Source of the DNA: Methanobrevibacter arboriphilus
GTDB taxonomy: Archaea > Methanobacteriota > Methanobacteria > Methanobacteriales > Methanobacteriaceae
Reading direction: 5' to 3'
Assembly (NCBI RefSeq): GCF_019669925.1
Contig: NZ_AP019779.1
Span: 1,565,001-1,629,000 of the forward strand
Length of the DNA stretch: 64,000 bases
Below are positions 20,641 through 32,141 of the stretch, one piece after another. The translations under genes were made by a program, and so were the position numbers. A model generated the notes under the pieces. That model had not been told where the DNA came from and made no database searches. It saw only the letters and a program-made list of their open reading frames with translations. How positions within the stretch are numbered: position 1 is the first letter of the stretch; each line of letters begins with the position of its first letter.

Positions 20641-21849
20641 ATGTCAGTAAAAGTTAATGATATGTGTTATATGTGGTCTGCTGATGATGATTTAGCTAAA
20701 AAAGGTGAATACGGTGGTGCTGTAACTACATTGATGAAATATATGCTTGAAAATGGTATTGTTGATGCAGTTTTGGCTGTTGAAAAAGGTGCTGATCTTT
20801 ATGATGCTGTACCTATTTTAATTAATGATCCTAAAGATATAGCTAAATCTGCTGGTTCTCTTCATTGTGGTACTTTAAATATCGCGAAAGTTGTTGAAAA
20901 GTATCTTGATGGTGTAAATGATATTAAAGTTGCTGTTACATGTAAACCATGTGATGCAATGACTATAAGAGAACTTATAAAAAAAGGAAGAATAATAGAA
21001 GATAATTTAATCATGGTTGGTGTTAATTGTGGAGGAACTATGCCTCCAGTTAAAACCCGTGAAATGATTGAAGAAGTATATGAAATGGATCCTGATGAAG
21101 TTGTTAAAGAAGAAATAGCTAAAGGAAAACTCATTATTGAAACAGAAAATGATGAAAAGTCTTTCAGTATTGATGAACTTGAAGAAGATGGATTAGGTAG
21201 GAGAACCAATTGTCAAAGATGTGAAGTCAACATTCCTCAAATGGCTGACATGGCTTTAGGTAATTGGGGAGTTATTGGTCCACTAGCTGGAAAAGCAACT
21301 TTTGTAGAGGTATTTTCTGATAAAGGTGCAGATGTTCTTGATAAAGCTATTTCTGCTGGTGTTGTAAATATTGAAGAAGCTAATCCTAAAGGTATAGAAA
21401 TTAGGGGCAAAATTAATCAATCTATGGTTAATTTAGCTAATAAGTCTAAAGAATTTGCTTATAGTGATATTAAAGGAGATATTTTAGAAGTTTTTGCTGA
21501 ATATCAAGATGAATTCTCTCGATGTATGAAATGTTATGGATGTCGTGAAGCTTGTCCAATTTGTTATTGTCCTGAATGTTCATTAGAATCTAATGGTCCG
21601 GATTGGCTTACTAAAGCTTTAATTCCAGCTGCACCAATGTTTCATTTAGAAAGAATGGTGCATATGGTTGATTCATGTACTAATTGTGGACAATGTGAGG
21701 AAGTTTGCCCTTCTGAAATTCCTGTAGCTAAAGTATGGGACACTGTAAATGCAAAAATCCAAGAAATTTTCGACTACTACCGTGGTGTAGAAGATGAAGG
21801 TGTTGTGTCTCCATTAACATATTATCAGGATAAAGGACTAAGAGACTAA
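20641..21849 (+). CDS. fdhB: F420-reducing formate dehydrogenase subunit beta
   Basis: Flavin and iron-sulfur subunit that reduces F420 with electrons from FdhA. The 402-residue protein has the FrhB-like flavin domain (about 60-260, with GVNCGG and [22 protein letters not shown]) and two C-terminal cluster motifs at Cys295/298/301/305 and Cys346/349/352/356. AAGGAAGTGA precedes ATG 20641. It is in one operon with fdhA and can also feed heterodisulfide reductase complexes in relatives. Confidence 0.95.
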   Translation: MSVKVNDMCYMWSADDDLAKKGEYGGAVTTLMKYMLENGIVDAVLAVEKGADLYDAVPILINDPKDIAKSAGSLHCGTLNIAKVVEKYLDGVNDIKVAVTCKPCDAMTIRELIKKGRIIEDNLIMVGVNCGGTMPPVKTREMIEEVYEMDPDEVVKEEIAKGKLIIETENDEKSFSIDELEEDGLGRRTNCQRCEVNIPQMADMALGNWGVIGPLAGKATFVEVFSDKGADVLDKAISAGVVNIEEANPKGIEIRGKINQSMVNLANKSKEFAYSDIKGDILEVFAEYQDEFSRCMKCYGCREACPICYCPECSLESNGPDWLTKALIPAAPMFHLERMVHMVDSCTNCGQCEEVCPSEIPVAKVWDTVNAKIQEIFDYYRGVEDEGVVSPLTYYQDKGLRD

Positions 21850-22648
21850 ACTTTAAAGACAGTAAATTAAATTTAAAGGAATTTTAGTAAACTCGATTTA
21901 AAAGGAATTTGATAGATAATATTTATAGATTTAATGGCGAGAAAAATTTATATTATTATCTATCTTTATTAAAGCTTTTATTTTACTAAAATCCTTTATT
22001 TATTAAAAAATTTTATTTATTAAAAACCTTTATTTACTAAAAACTTTTATAGAAGAAAATAAATTTAAGATATTGAAATTATGTACCCTCTTTAATATAT
22101 AATAAGAATCGCTCATCTGATTAATCCATATTTCATCATTAGAGTTTATCAATATCTTTTTTATTTTTCTTCTTTTTTTTAGTAATTTTAAATATTATAT
22201 TAAAAACTAGACTCAAAATTATTAATTATATTTATTATATTAATTATTTGAAATAATATTATTTATTAATATTAGTAGTAATATTGATATTACTATTAGT
22301 ATGATTAATATTATTAGTGGTATTAATATTATTAATATTAGTAGTAATATTGTTAATGGTATTATTGTTTTTTAATATAATGTTATTATGATAAATTTAA
22401 TATTGATGAAAATACAAACTATTTATAATATAATTAAAAAACTTTATGAGTAGTATTTTTACTTTATAATTAATATTTTTATTATTATTTAATATATTCA
22501 CTTATTATTTAGTATAATTATTAGAATTAGTTTTTATAATAGAATTAATATTTACAATATTTGCTTATATATGATTATTTGTACGCAAATTTTTAAAATA
22601 AATTTTTAAAGTATTTTTGATTGTTTTATAGTGTTGGGGAGTGTTAAA
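21850..22648. other. Intergenic region after fdhB with hairpin and RNA-like islands
   Basis: Contains an 11-bp inverted repeat at 21911-21964 with a GC-richer loop, a GC-richer island at 22100-22150 followed by T-rich sequence to 22187, and A/T repeats rich in TATTAATATTA (22255-22370). A TATA box for mobB-moaA is not clear. No ORF is supported. Confidence 0.45.
21911..21964. other. hairpin: fdhAB terminator or a third hairpin RNA
   Basis: GATAGATAATA (21911-21921) pairs perfectly with TATTATCTATC (21954-21964), enclosing a 32-nt loop that contains AATGGCGAGAAAAA. The architecture (11-bp stem, 30-nt loop with a start-codon-like GC island) repeats that of the two candidate antisense RNAs. It lies 62 nt after the fdhB stop, so a terminator or processing role is equally possible. 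Confidence 0.35.
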
Positions 22649-23497
22649 ATTAAAATAATTTCTGTTGTGGGTAAGAAAAATACTGGTAAAACTTCATTAA
22701 CTGTTAAAATAATAAAAGAATTGAAAAAAAGGAGTTTTAAAGTTGCTACCATTAAACATTCTCATCATATGCTTGAAATGGACCGTGAAAATACTGATAC
22801 ATGGAAACATAAAGAAGCTGGTTCTGAAACAGTGGTTGGAATAGGTAATCGAACTTTTTTTAATATAGATAAAGATTTGACTTTAGAGAGACTTCTATTT
22901 TTGATAAAGCTAATTGATGAGCCAGATTTTGTTGTAGTTGAAGGATTCAAAAATTACAACTATGCAAAAATTTCAACATCAAATGAAATTAATGATGAAT
23001 TTACATTAAAGAATGTGGATGCATTAAATATTAAAGATTCTGAAATACCAAAACTTGTTGATCTAATTGAAAATTATAGTTATGATATTTTAGATACATT
23101 ATACCTTAATAATTGTGGTCTTAATGATGCTGAATCCATTGCAAAAGCTATAATAAGTCAATCTCAAGAAAGAAAAGAGAATGAAAAATATAATATAAAA
23201 GATAATATAATAGAGAGTAAAGAAGAGAATATAGAGGAAAATAAACAAGATAGTAAAGAAGAGAATAAAGAAGAAAATAAAAAGAAAGAAATTCAAAAGC
23301 AGTTGAAAGAACTTGAAGTTGAAGATATTGATGTTCTTCTTTCTATCAATGAAAAAGTAATTGGTGTGAACTCTTTTGTAAGTAGTTTCATGAAAAATAG
23401 TATCCTTGGAATGTTAAATTCTCTCAAAACTGAAGAATATGGGATAAAAGACTTTGATAAAGTGGAACTTGTGATTAATAATGGAAACAAAAAATAA
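22649..23497 (+). CDS. mobB: MobB-type molybdopterin-guanine dinucleotide protein with C-terminal extension
   Basis: GTP-binding protein that assists conversion of molybdopterin to its guanine dinucleotide form, which FdhA and FwdB require. P-loop GKKNTGKTS (8-16) and the [24 protein letters not shown] segment are typical MobB. Residues after about 165 form an Asn/Glu/Lys-rich low-complexity linker and an extra C-terminal domain. Canonical starts GTG 22631 or TTG 22634 lack a ribosome binding site. GGGGAG lies 7 nt before ATT 22649, which gives the family-like N-terminus MKIISVVG, so I use ATT. It overlaps moaA by 17 nt. Confidence 0.85.
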   Translation: MKIISVVGKKNTGKTSLTVKIIKELKKRSFKVATIKHSHHMLEMDRENTDTWKHKEAGSETVVGIGNRTFFNIDKDLTLERLLFLIKLIDEPDFVVVEGFKNYNYAKISTSNEINDEFTLKNVDALNIKDSEIPKLVDLIENYSYDILDTLYLNNCGLNDAESIAKAIISQSQERKENEKYNIKDNIIESKEENIEENKQDSKEENKEENKKKEIQKQLKELEVEDIDVLLSINEKVIGVNSFVSSFMKNSILGMLNSLKTEEYGIKDFDKVELVINNGNKK

Positions 23498-24497
23498 TAT
23501 AGAAGAGAGACTATCTCCTTTTTTAGAGGATAATTTTGATGATAGTTCTTTAAAAAATCTTTCAAAAAAAGTTGAGGATAGATACAATCGTCCAATAATT
23601 TCTCTTAGGCTTTCTATAACTAATAGATGCAATATAAATTGCTTATACTGTCATCATGATGGTATGATGCCTTCAAATAATGAAATGACTTCTGATGAAA
23701 TTTTTCAGATTTTAAAGATTGCCAAAACACTGGGTGTTGAAAAAATAAGGTTTTCTGGTGGTGAACCGCTTATTAGGAAGGATATTGTTGAAATTATTGA
23801 GAAAACTGCTTCTTTAAATTTTAAAGATATATCTATAACTACTAATGGAATTTTGTTAGCTAAATATGCTGAGGATCTTTTTAATGCAGGTCTAACTAGA
23901 GTTAATGTTAGTTTTGATACTCTTGATTCTGAAACTTATAAAAAAATTACAACAAAAAACTATCTTAAAGAAGCAAAAAAAGGCGTTTTAAAAGCTGTTG
24001 AGGTAGGATTAAACCCAGTTAAGTTAAACATGGTTGTGATGAAGAATATTAACGATAATGAAGTTATGGAAATGTTTGAATTTGCAAAAGATAATGGGCT
24101 TGTTCTTCAGTTAATTGAACTTATGAAATCTGAAAACTGTGATGATAATGCTTTTAGTGAAGAGTATCATTTTGATGTTAGTTTAATAGAAAAAAAATTG
24201 GCAAAATTGGCAAAAAAAGTCAGAACTCGTAAGTTTATGCAAGATAGGAAAAAATATTTTATTGATGATGGTGAAATTGAAGTTGTTAGACCAATGGATA
24301 ACACTAAATTTTGTGAAAATTGTACTAGACTTAGAATAACTCCTGAAGGAAAAATTAAACCTTGTTTACTTAGGAATGATAATCTTATTGATATAATCAC
24401 TCCTTTAAGAGAGGGAGCTTCTGAAGATAGTCTTCGAAAAATCTTTTTAGAGGGAATAAGTAATAGAGAACCTTATTATATTAATGATAATGAATAG
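23481..24497 (+). CDS. moaA: GTP 3',8-cyclase (molybdenum cofactor synthesis)
   Basis: Radical SAM enzyme catalysing the first step of molybdopterin synthesis from GTP. At 338 residues it has the SAM cluster CX3CX2C at Cys50, Cys54 and Cys57 and the second cluster Cys278, Cys281 and Cys295, with [10 protein letters not shown] between. The N-terminal extension of about 35 residues is polar. The protein ends in NDNE without the Gly-Gly tail of bacterial MoaA. It is translationally coupled to mobB by a 17-nt overlap and placed between the two pterin-enzyme operons it serves. Confidence 0.93.
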   Translation: METKNNIEERLSPFLEDNFDDSSLKNLSKKVEDRYNRPIISLRLSITNRCNINCLYCHHDGMMPSNNEMTSDEIFQILKIAKTLGVEKIRFSGGEPLIRKDIVEIIEKTASLNFKDISITTNGILLAKYAEDLFNAGLTRVNVSFDTLDSETYKKITTKNYLKEAKKGVLKAVEVGLNPVKLNMVVMKNINDNEVMEMFEFAKDNGLVLQLIELMKSENCDDNAFSEEYHFDVSLIEKKLAKLAKKVRTRKFMQDRKKYFIDDGEIEVVRPMDNTKFCENCTRLRITPEGKIKPCLLRNDNLIDIITPLREGASEDSLRKIFLEGISNREPYYINDNE

Positions 24498-25026
24498 GTT
24501 TTTTAATTATAACACTTTTAATTATAAAAATTTTTAATTATAAAACTTTTTATTTATAAATTATTTTATTAATATATTCTTTTATTAATAAAATTTCTAT
24601 TAAATATTGTTAAGTATTCTATTCTAATTTCATATTTAATTTTAATATTTCATATTTTATGCATTCATTTTTATTACTTATTTTTATTATTTTTACTTTA
24701 ACTTTTATTATTTTATTTTTATTATTTTAGATATTTATTTTGGTATTTTTGGTTTTAGTTTTTAACATTTTTTGATTTTTATTTATATATTAAAATTTTC
24801 AAAATAATGATTTTGGAACCCCTAATTTATACCCATTTTTGATAGAAATTTGAATTTTTTAATAATTCTTTTATTTTGATTTTAAGAGATATTAGTCTTT
24901 TTATTTATTTTAAAATTAATATAATTTATTATTTTAAATAAATAATCCTATAAATAGATTTAAACCTTTTTATACTAATTTTTAACATTTTTTAAAAATT
25001 TTTAATGTGTTGATTCTACACTATAC
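24498..25026. other. AT-rich region upstream of the fwd promoter
   Basis: T-rich blocks follow moaA. CAAAAT/ATTTTG at about 24800-24815 forms a small hairpin, and a GC-richer patch TTGGAACCCCTAATTTATAC (24813-24832) has no assigned role. No ORF is visible. Confidence 0.4.
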
Positions 25027-25100
25027 TATATAAATTTTTCGGCATGATTCTAGTAGGCATCTTTATATTAATAGAAATTAAATGTGTATATAATACACAT
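25027..25100 (+). promoter_or_regulatory. fwd operon promoter and 19-bp leader palindrome
   Basis: TATATAAAT at 25027-25035 is a good TATA box and predicts a start near 25053-25058. ATGTGTAT (25082-25089) and ATACACAT (25093-25100) form a perfect palindrome around ATA that ends right at the ribosome binding site GGTGAG. It could be an operator or an RNA hairpin masking the site. The first gene encodes a fused HTH-ferredoxin, a natural candidate for autoregulation. This region also pairs with the candidate RNA at 52785-52925. Confidence 0.5.
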
Positions 25101-25111
25101 GGTGAGAGAAC

Positions 25112-25588
25112 ATGCCAAATCATATTGCTTCTGGTCTTAAATACTTAGCTGCAATTGAGCTGAAAAAACAAGGTTTTAATCAGCAAATGATTGCAGATGA
25201 ACTTGATATCGATCGTTCAACTGTTTCTCATTATCTTAACGGTCGAAATTTATCATGGAATTCTATCGAGGTAGCTAAGACTATAACAAATATGTGTCCT
25301 AAAGATTTTTTAATTATGACACAGACCTTGTTTAAAGATGAACAAAAAACCCGTAAAATTGCTTTAATTTGTAAGAATGGGGATTATCATGCAGAAGTTT
25401 CAGATTCATGTATTGGGTGTGGATTATGTGTAGATTTGTGCTTAATGAAGGCAGTCAGTTTAGACTCTTTGAAAGCTCAGATAGACTCCATTTACTGTTG
25501 TGGGTGTCTTCTTTGTGAAGAAGGATGTCCAACAAATTCTATAAAAATTTTGGAGGTAAAAAATGATCGCGAATACGAAAGAAGTTAA
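25112..25588 (+). CDS. fwdH: FwdH-like HTH-ferredoxin fusion, first gene of the fwd operon
   Basis: 158 residues with an N-terminal helix-turn-helix (about 18-50, [20 protein letters not shown]) followed by two [4Fe-4S] motifs, [11 protein letters not shown] and [11 protein letters not shown]. It corresponds in position to fwdH of Methanothermobacter. It may be an electron carrier, a redox-responsive regulator of the operon, or both; the HTH is clear but DNA binding is unproven. ATG 25112 follows GGTGAG, and the gene overlaps fwdF by 26 nt. The second cluster keeps all four Cys and the following Pro; the first has Leu in place of the Pro. Confidence 0.8.
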   Translation: MPNHIASGLKYLAAIELKKQGFNQQMIADELDIDRSTVSHYLNGRNLSWNSIEVAKTITNMCPKDFLIMTQTLFKDEQKTRKIALICKNGDYHAEVSDSCIGCGLCVDLCLMKAVSLDSLKAQIDSIYCCGCLLCEEGCPTNSIKILEVKNDREYERS

Positions 25589-26600
25589 AGATGAAGGCTT
25601 TGACATTAAAAGATCAGCAGAAGAAGTAAGAAATTTATCTTTCAAAGATCATATTTGTATCGGCTGTGGGATATGTGAATCTACTTGTCCAGTAGATGCT
25701 ATAACTGTTGCTGATATGGGTCCTATTGTAAGAGAAGAAGTAGATATTTCTAAAATCGACATTGATGAAGATAAATGTGTTCTTTGTGGTATGTGTAGTG
25801 GTTTATGTCCAGTAAATGCATTGGATTTCACTATAGATAATGAACCTATTTCTACTATTGATGCATATCCTCATTATATTGCATCTGCTGAAATTGACGA
25901 TGATACTTGTATTTATTGTCAAAGATGTGAAGTTGCATGTCCTAGAGAGGCTATAACTATAGCTAGATCTTTACCAGAAAGATCTGATTTAGTTACTGGT
26001 GAAATAGAAGTTGATGAAGAAACTTGTATTCATTGTGGAATATGTGATGAAATGTGCCCAGCTGATGCTATTGATGTAGATAGAACCCCTGGTGCTGAAA
26101 GTATTGAAATTAACAAAGATAAATGTGTATATTGTTTAATTTGTAAGAAATCATGTCCTGTAAATGCAATTAAAGCAGCTTGTAGGATTTGTTCTTATGG
26201 AGACTATGATATAGATCCAGCAGATGCTGTAACTACTGGAAGTTCTTTTATTGATGATGAACTTTGTGTAAAATGTGGTTGGTGTGAAGAAATTTGTCCT
26301 GTAGATGCTGCTAAAGTTAAAAAACAGTATGAAGGAACTTTAGATATAGATCAAGACAAATGTACTGTCTGTGGAACTTGTATTGATGTTTGTCCTTGTG
26401 ATGTTTTATCATTCCCTGAGTCTACTGGACCAGCTACTGTAGTGGATAACATTAAAAAAGATGAGCAATATTGTATACATTGTGGTGCATGTGAAAGAGC
26501 ATGTCCTGTTGATGCTATTGATGTTAAAATTACTAATGTTGATCACACTCCAACTAAATCTAAATCTTGGATAGAGAAATTTGAGGCTTTAAAAAACTAA
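25563..26600 (+). CDS. fwdF: formylmethanofuran dehydrogenase polyferredoxin subunit F
   Basis: Electron-transfer subunit of the tungsten enzyme, 345 residues. I count eight complete CX2CX2CX3CP motifs, starting [12 protein letters not shown] near residue 34 and ending [12 protein letters not shown] near 305, plus an extra short ACRICSYGD segment in the middle. This matches the polyferredoxin that wires FwdBD to outside donors. GGAGG lies before the ATG at 25563, inside the end of fwdH. Confidence 0.95.
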   Translation: MIANTKEVKDEGFDIKRSAEEVRNLSFKDHICIGCGICESTCPVDAITVADMGPIVREEVDISKIDIDEDKCVLCGMCSGLCPVNALDFTIDNEPISTIDAYPHYIASAEIDDDTCIYCQRCEVACPREAITIARSLPERSDLVTGEIEVDEETCIHCGICDEMCPADAIDVDRTPGAESIEINKDKCVYCLICKKSCPVNAIKAACRICSYGDYDIDPADAVTTGSSFIDDELCVKCGWCEEICPVDAAKVKKQYEGTLDIDQDKCTVCGTCIDVCPCDVLSFPESTGPATVVDNIKKDEQYCIHCGACERACPVDAIDVKITNVDHTPTKSKSWIEKFEALKN

Positions 26601-26658
26601 TAGCTAATAATAGTATTTAATACTATAATTAATAGCTATTTAATTATTTGGTGATTAT

Positions 26659-26889
26659 ATGGAACTTAAAGTAAATCAAGATAACTGCCTTGGGTGTGGT
26701 GTATGTGTAGTTGCATGCCCAGTTAATGTTTCAATCAGTAACGATGTTGCTGGAGGGCATGGATCTAGAACAGAAGAAGTAATAATGATGGTTGAAAATG
26801 GTGTTATTAAACTTTTCAGTGATGACAAATGTACCAAGTGTGGGACTTGTCAGATGTTCTGTCCTGTTGACGCCATATTTTTAGAATAG
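26659..26889 (+). CDS. fwdG: formylmethanofuran dehydrogenase ferredoxin subunit G
   Basis: Small 76-residue protein with two [4Fe-4S] motifs, [12 protein letters not shown] and [12 protein letters not shown], separated by a longer linker. It bridges electron flow between FwdF and the catalytic subunit in the known complex. GGTGAT precedes ATG 26659, 58 nt after fwdF; fwdD follows after 11 nt. Confidence 0.93.
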   Translation: MELKVNQDNCLGCGVCVVACPVNVSISNDVAGGHGSRTEEVIMMVENGVIKLFSDDKCTKCGTCQMFCPVDAIFLE

Positions 26890-26900
26890 AGGTGCTAATT

Positions 26901-27440
26901 ATGACATATATTGAAAAACCACCTGTTCCAAATGTTGTTAAATATGATGAACCTATGGCAACTAAAAGAAATAAACTTGAAGTTATGTTAAATACTGGGT
27001 CTGATATTTATCAAGGAGCATGTAAAAAGAGAGGTTCTACTTTAAAAGATGAATATAGACATGCTTCTGGTACTGCTTATATGGATCCTAGAGATATGGC
27101 AAGATTAGGTGTCAAAAATTGGGACACTGCTTTAGTAAAAACTGACTGGGGAGAAGTTGTAGTTTTTACAGCTCATTCAAGAGATGCTCCTCATGAAGGT
27201 CAAATCTTTATTTGTAAAGGGCCATGGGCAAATGTTATTGTAAGTCCTGAGACTTACTGCTGTTGTGACCCTACTTACAAAGGAGTTGAAGCAACCATTG
27301 AAAAAACTGATAAAGAACCGTTACTTATGGCTGATTTAATGGCAGAAGTTTATATGAAATATGATAAAGATGCTGAAAAATCTACTAATCGTTTAACTGA
27401 AAAAAGGATTAATGTAGGTATAACTAAGCCAGAAGAATAG
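26901..27440 (+). CDS. fwdD: formylmethanofuran dehydrogenase subunit D
   Basis: Molybdopterin dinucleotide-binding subunit that completes the active site with FwdB. At 179 residues it contains a typical C-terminal pterin-binding beta-barrel with [14 protein letters not shown] and a Cys-rich [14 protein letters not shown] segment. I start at ATG 26901 because AGAGGTG lies 6 nt upstream; GTG 26892 overlaps that site. Confidence 0.93.
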   Translation: MTYIEKPPVPNVVKYDEPMATKRNKLEVMLNTGSDIYQGACKKRGSTLKDEYRHASGTAYMDPRDMARLGVKNWDTALVKTDWGEVVVFTAHSRDAPHEGQIFICKGPWANVIVSPETYCCCDPTYKGVEATIEKTDKEPLLMADLMAEVYMKYDKDAEKSTNRLTEKRINVGITKPEE

Positions 27441-27455
27441 ATAGGAGATGTAAAT

Positions 27456-28805
27456 ATGGCATATGAAGAACCAATTACAGACTATGATGAAATAGTTGAA
27501 AATTGTACTTGTGCTTTCTGTGGTTGTAATTGTGATGATTTGACCTATTTAATTAAAGATGGACATGTTGTGGGTGTAAGACATGCTTGTCGTTTAGGTG
27601 CAAGTAAAGTTATGGAAGATATGGATCAAAGATTATTAGTTCCTATGATTCGTAATGAAGAAGGAGATCTTGTTGAAGCTGACTGGGACACTGCATTAGA
27701 CAAAGCTGCAGAACTTATTGCTGGGGCTGTAAGACCAGTATTTTATGGTTGGAGTGAAACATCTATTGAAACCATGAAACATGGTATTAAACTAGGAGAA
27801 CTCGTAGGTGCAGTTTTAGATAATCAAGCTACTATCTGTCACGGACCTTCTCTTCAAGCTGTTCAGAATGCAGGATATCCTGTTAACACTTTGGGAGAAG
27901 TTAAAAATAGGGCTGATATGATTGTTTACTCTGGAAACAATGCAATGAATTCTCACCCAAGACATTTGGGAAGATATTCTGCTTTCCCTAGAGGATACTT
28001 TAGAAAAAGAGGTCGATTTGATAAGACTATTGTTACTATGGATCCAAGATATACAGATACTGCAAAAATGTCTGATATATGGGTAGGATTTGAACAAAAT
28101 GGAGATTATGAATTTTATAATGCTATGAGGGCAGTTTTAAGAGGTAAAAAACTTAAAAAAGATGTAATATCTGGAATACCTAAGGAAGATATTGAAGAGC
28201 TTGTTGAAGCTATGAAAACTACTCAATATGGTTCTCTTTTCTTTGGTTTAGGATTAACCCATACTTTGTCTAAACAAAGAAATATTGATATTGCAATTAA
28301 TTTAATTCAAGATTTAAACAAGTTTACTAAATGGAATTTAGTACCTATGAGAGGGCATTTTAATGTTAATGGATTTAATATTTTCATGGCATTTGAAATG
28401 GGATTCCCATATGGTGTTGACTTTTCAAGAGGTTATCCAAGATATATGAATGGTGAAACTAACACTATTGATTTGTTAACAAGAGAAGAACCAGATGTAT
28501 TTATGGTAATAGCTGCTGATCCTGGAGCTCACTTCCCTGGTGGAGCTAACAGACACTTAGCTAATATCCCTGTTATACAAATTGATATTCATTGGGGTCC
28601 TTCCACAGAACTTGCTGATATTGTTTTACCAGGTTCTTTCATTGGTGTAGAAGCTGCTGGAACTAGTTATAGGATGGATGGTGTTCCAATTTATATGAAA
28701 AAGGCTATTGATAAACCTGAAACTTGTAGGGATGACGAATGGATTGTTAGAGAACTCCATGAAAGAGTTCAGAAAATTAAAGGCTCAAAGATAGCTAGTA
28801 AATAA
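27456..28805 (+). CDS. fwdB: tungsten formylmethanofuran dehydrogenase catalytic subunit B
   Basis: Reduces CO2 to formate at a tungstopterin centre; the formate is then condensed on methanofuran by FwdA. The 449-residue protein has a Cys-rich cluster segment at 17-26 plus Cys45 and the metal ligand Cys128 in ATICHGPS, so it is the cysteine form. GGAGATG lies before ATG 27456. The operon order here is H-F-G-D-B-A-C, unlike the HFGDACB order known from Methanothermobacter. Confidence 0.95.
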   Translation: MAYEEPITDYDEIVENCTCAFCGCNCDDLTYLIKDGHVVGVRHACRLGASKVMEDMDQRLLVPMIRNEEGDLVEADWDTALDKAAELIAGAVRPVFYGWSETSIETMKHGIKLGELVGAVLDNQATICHGPSLQAVQNAGYPVNTLGEVKNRADMIVYSGNNAMNSHPRHLGRYSAFPRGYFRKRGRFDKTIVTMDPRYTDTAKMSDIWVGFEQNGDYEFYNAMRAVLRGKKLKKDVISGIPKEDIEELVEAMKTTQYGSLFFGLGLTHTLSKQRNIDIAINLIQDLNKFTKWNLVPMRGHFNVNGFNIFMAFEMGFPYGVDFSRGYPRYMNGETNTIDLLTREEPDVFMVIAADPGAHFPGGANRHLANIPVIQIDIHWGPSTELADIVLPGSFIGVEAAGTSYRMDGVPIYMKKAIDKPETCRDDEWIVRELHERVQKIKGSKIASK

Positions 28806-28817
28806 ATAGGTGATCTA

Positions 28818-30527
28818 ATGGAATACATAATTAAAAATGGTATCGTTTATGATCCTACTAATAAAGTAAAAGGGGAAAAGAAGGACGTAATGTTTAAAGA
28901 TGGTAAAATTGTTGACAGCGTTTCTTCTGATGCTAAAGTATTAGATGCAACTGATAAAGTTGTAATGGCTGCTGGTGTTGATCCTCATTCTCATATTGCT
29001 GGACCAAAATTGGTTGTAGGAAGATTATATAGGCCTGAAGATTCAAGAAAAGGGATTAAACCTAAAACAGCTACTACTCGTGCAGAAACTGGATTTTCTA
29101 TACCAAGTTGTCCGTCAACTGGTTATAGATATTCTAGAATGGGGTATGGAACTGTTGTGGAAGCAGCTATGCCTCCTTTGGAAGCAAAACACACTCATGA
29201 AGAGATTTTAGCAATCCCTAATCTTGATATTCCAGCATTATCATTATTTGGTAATAACTGGTTTGTATTAGAATATGCAAAAGAAAAAAATATTGATGAT
29301 TTAGCTACTTTTATTTCAAAGTGGCTAAAAATAACAAGAGGTTATGGAGTTAAAATAGTAAACCCTGGTGGTAGTGAAGCTTGGGGTTGGGGTATGAATG
29401 TACATGGATTAGATGACCCTGTTCCTTACTGGGATGTTACTTCTCGTGAAGTTATCCATGCATTAGCAGAAGCTAATGAAAAGTTAGGACTTCCACATTC
29501 AATACATCTTCACCCTAATGATTTAGGTCATCCAGGTAATTATAATACTACAATAGACACTATGGATGTTATAAAAGATATATCCAAAAATTCTCCTGTA
29601 AGAGATCAAACTGTTCACATGACTCATATTCAATATCACTCTTATGCTGGAACTAACTGGAGAGATTTTGAATCTGGTGCTGAAGACGTGGCAAAATTCA
29701 TTAATAAAAATGATTATGTTACTTGTGATGTTGGTCAAATCACTTTAGATGAAACCACTACAATGACAGCAGATGCACCTATGGAATTTGATCTTCATCA
29801 ATTAAATGGACTTAAATGGGCTAACAAAGATATTGAACTTGAAACAGCTGCTGGTATTGTTCCATTTATTTATTCTGGAAGAAACAGTGTACACTCTGTA
29901 CAATGGGCTATTGGTCTTGAAATGTTTTTAATGGTTGATAATCCATGGCAAATCATGTTAACCACTGACAGTCCTAATGCAGGTCCTTTCATAAGATATC
30001 CTAGAGTTATCTCTTGGTTGATGAGTAATAAACGTAGAACTGAAATGATTGAAAATGGTGAAGTTCATAAAGCTGTTGGAAGAAAATCAGTTCTTGCAAC
30101 TTTAGATCGTGAGTATGATTTCAATGAAATAGCTACTATTTCAAGAGCTGCTCCTGCTAAAGCTTATGGATTTACTGATAGAGGTCATTTAGGTGTTGGA
30201 GCTAGAGCTGATGTAGCTGTATATGATATTAACCCTAATGATATTGATCCTTCTAAAGAGTATGAAACTATTGAATATGCATTTGGTAACGCTAATTTAA
30301 CTGTTAAAGATGGTCAAATTATTGTTCAAAATGGAGATATTGTTTCTACTAAAGAAAGTCAAACTATCTGGACTAATGTTAAAGGTATTGAAGAGAAAGA
30401 AAATGCACTTATGGAAAAAATCATGCCAGCATTTGATAAGTACTATACTATTAAATTTGAAAATTATGTGGTACATGACCATTATGTGCATAACCCAATT
30501 GAGGTTAATGTCCAAGCAGGTAAATAG
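28818..30527 (+). CDS. fwdA: formylmethanofuran dehydrogenase subunit A (binuclear metallohydrolase)
   Basis: Condenses formate with methanofuran at a two-zinc site of amidohydrolase type. At 569 residues the HXH metal ligands are at His57 and His59 (DPHSHIAG), followed by later His-rich segments [13 protein letters not shown] and MTHIQYHSY and the metal-binding Asp in [15 protein letters not shown] lies 6 nt before ATG 28818. It is a full-length subunit with no insertions. Confidence 0.95.
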   Translation: MEYIIKNGIVYDPTNKVKGEKKDVMFKDGKIVDSVSSDAKVLDATDKVVMAAGVDPHSHIAGPKLVVGRLYRPEDSRKGIKPKTATTRAETGFSIPSCPSTGYRYSRMGYGTVVEAAMPPLEAKHTHEEILAIPNLDIPALSLFGNNWFVLEYAKEKNIDDLATFISKWLKITRGYGVKIVNPGGSEAWGWGMNVHGLDDPVPYWDVTSREVIHALAEANEKLGLPHSIHLHPNDLGHPGNYNTTIDTMDVIKDISKNSPVRDQTVHMTHIQYHSYAGTNWRDFESGAEDVAKFINKNDYVTCDVGQITLDETTTMTADAPMEFDLHQLNGLKWANKDIELETAAGIVPFIYSGRNSVHSVQWAIGLEMFLMVDNPWQIMLTTDSPNAGPFIRYPRVISWLMSNKRRTEMIENGEVHKAVGRKSVLATLDREYDFNEIATISRAAPAKAYGFTDRGHLGVGARADVAVYDINPNDIDPSKEYETIEYAFGNANLTVKDGQIIVQNGDIVSTKESQTIWTNVKGIEEKENALMEKIMPAFDKYYTIKFENYVVHDHYVHNPIEVNVQAGK

Positions 30528-30545
30528 GATCTAGAGGTGTTTAAT

Positions 30546-31355
30546 TTGAAAACTATAACTTTTAATCAAAAAAAGACTTCTCCAATAGCACTTGAATTTG
30601 ATGAATTAATCCCTGATGAAATTTATGGTTGGGATAAATCTGATTTTGATAAATATATGGTGCCTATTGGGAATTCTAGGTTTCCACTTTCTGATTACTT
30701 TGATGTAGAAGTGGAAGGAGAAGCTGATTCTCCTGCTCAAGTTAAAATGGTTCTTAATGGAGATTTGGGTAGAGTTAAGTATATTGGTGCTAAGATGACT
30801 GATGGTCAAGTTATTGCCAATAGTAGTGTAGATCTTCACTGTGGTGCTGAAATGACTGGAGGTAGCATACTTGTTAATGGTGATGCTGAAAGTTATGCTG
30901 GCAGAGAAATGACTGGTGGAAATCTAGAAATCATTGGTAATGTAAAAGAATTTTGTGGTGCTTCTTATATAGGTGATTGGAGAGGTATGACTGGAGGAAT
31001 CATTACTATTCATGGTAACGCTGGAAAGCAATTAGGTGAATGTTTAACTGGTGGGGAAATACATGTTAAAGGTAACTGTGATATTCTTGCTGGTATTCAC
31101 ATGAACAAAGGTCTTATTCAAATTGATGGTGATGTCACTAGATGGCCTGGTGGTCAAATGCAAAATGGTGACATTGTTATCAATGGAACTCTTTCAAGAT
31201 TCCTTGAAGGTTTTGAACAAGAAGAAATTGTTAAAAATCCAACCATCGCTGGAAAATCTTTTTCAGGAAATTATATAAAATTTACTGGAGATATTGCTAG
31301 AAATGGTAAAGGAAGTCTCTACTTAGCTGCAGAGAAAAATAGACATTTGCTCTAA
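30546..31355 (+). CDS. fwdC: formylmethanofuran dehydrogenase subunit C
   Basis: Structural subunit with a right-handed beta-helix made of GX2MTGGXIXVXG-type repeats (six or seven, from about 85 to 235), related to the GltB C-terminal domain. TTG at 30546 is chosen because AGAGGTG lies just before it and [10 protein letters not shown] matches the family start; GTG 30537 would sit on the ribosome binding site. It is the last gene of the operon; poly-T stretches from 31375 probably terminate it. Confidence 0.9.
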   Translation: MKTITFNQKKTSPIALEFDELIPDEIYGWDKSDFDKYMVPIGNSRFPLSDYFDVEVEGEADSPAQVKMVLNGDLGRVKYIGAKMTDGQVIANSSVDLHCGAEMTGGSILVNGDAESYAGREMTGGNLEIIGNVKEFCGASYIGDWRGMTGGIITIHGNAGKQLGECLTGGEIHVKGNCDILAGIHMNKGLIQIDGDVTRWPGGQMQNGDIVINGTLSRFLEGFEQEEIVKNPTIAGKSFSGNYIKFTGDIARNGKGSLYLAAEKNRHLL

Positions 31356-31825
31356 TTTAACTAACTTTCTTTTTTATTTTTTTATTTTTTTATTTATTAA
31401 TATTTATTAATGGTAATTAAGAAGATATATTAATTTTAACATGATATTTTTTTATCTATTATCATTTTTAGAATGTTGTTCTAAAAAATTATCCTAAAAA
31501 TCTAAAATTAGAAAATTTAAAATAATTAGTAGAATAATTATTAAAATATTATTAGAATAATTATTAAAATAATTAAAACATATATTATATATAGATTTGA
31601 AATATGATATTAAAATTAATAAAGTAATAATCAATAAAGTAATAATTAATAGGATCAAATAATTAATTTGATTAAAAATAATTAATATGATTAATAGTTG
31701 AAATGATAAATAATTATTAGTTAAATTTATTAATTTAGTAGATTTATATAAATCAACAATTTTTAGATATTAATGACTGATAAAAATTATTTTATCAATT
31801 ATCCAATCTGGATTAAGTGATATTT
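31356..31825. other. AT-rich region after the fwd operon
   Basis: T-rich termination signals directly after fwdC, then A/T sequence with repeats of AATAATTATTAAAAT (31520-31580) and TAATAATCAATAAAG type (31610-31650). A promoter for the following small genes must be here but cannot be picked. GTGAT at 31817 is their ribosome binding site. Confidence 0.4.
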
Positions 31826-32119
31826 ATGAAAGAAGAAATTGTTTTAAAGCCTGATGAAGCTTTAGAATATGTTAAGTTGAATGTAAAAGAAGAAGATGTG
31901 TTAGAATTATCTTATAATAGAGTATATGCTCCTGGAGATGTTTTAAATATACAAATTGAAGAAGAATTTGGAGAAGAAAATGTCATTGTTTCTTTACATT
32001 TAAATGGAGAACTTGTTAGTGATGTGGTTAGAGTCAATCTGAATGACATTAAAGATGATTTATTGGAAATAGGTCATATTAGTGGTGAAAAAGAGACTAT
32101 TATTGTTATTGAAGATTAA
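31826..32119 (+). CDS. small acidic conserved protein, tandem paralogue 1 (possibly DUF2097)
   Basis: I do not know its function. It is 97 residues, predicted mixed alpha/beta, strongly acidic and without Cys. The central VLELSYNRVYAPGDVLNI segment is nearly identical to VLELSYNRVFTPGEVLNI in the next gene, so the two are tandem duplicates. The length and motif resemble methanogen proteins labelled DUF2097, but I could not check. GTGAT precedes ATG 31826. Confidence 0.65.
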   Translation: MKEEIVLKPDEALEYVKLNVKEEDVLELSYNRVYAPGDVLNIQIEEEFGEENVIVSLHLNGELVSDVVRVNLNDIKDDLLEIGHISGEKETIIVIED

Positions 32120-32141
32120 TCAATTATATATGGGTGAGATT

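Noticed and set aside
22085-22150. Box C/D-like sequence (ATGATGA) on the minus strand
   Set aside because: A C box is visible but there is no proper D box or C'/D' pair at the right spacing.
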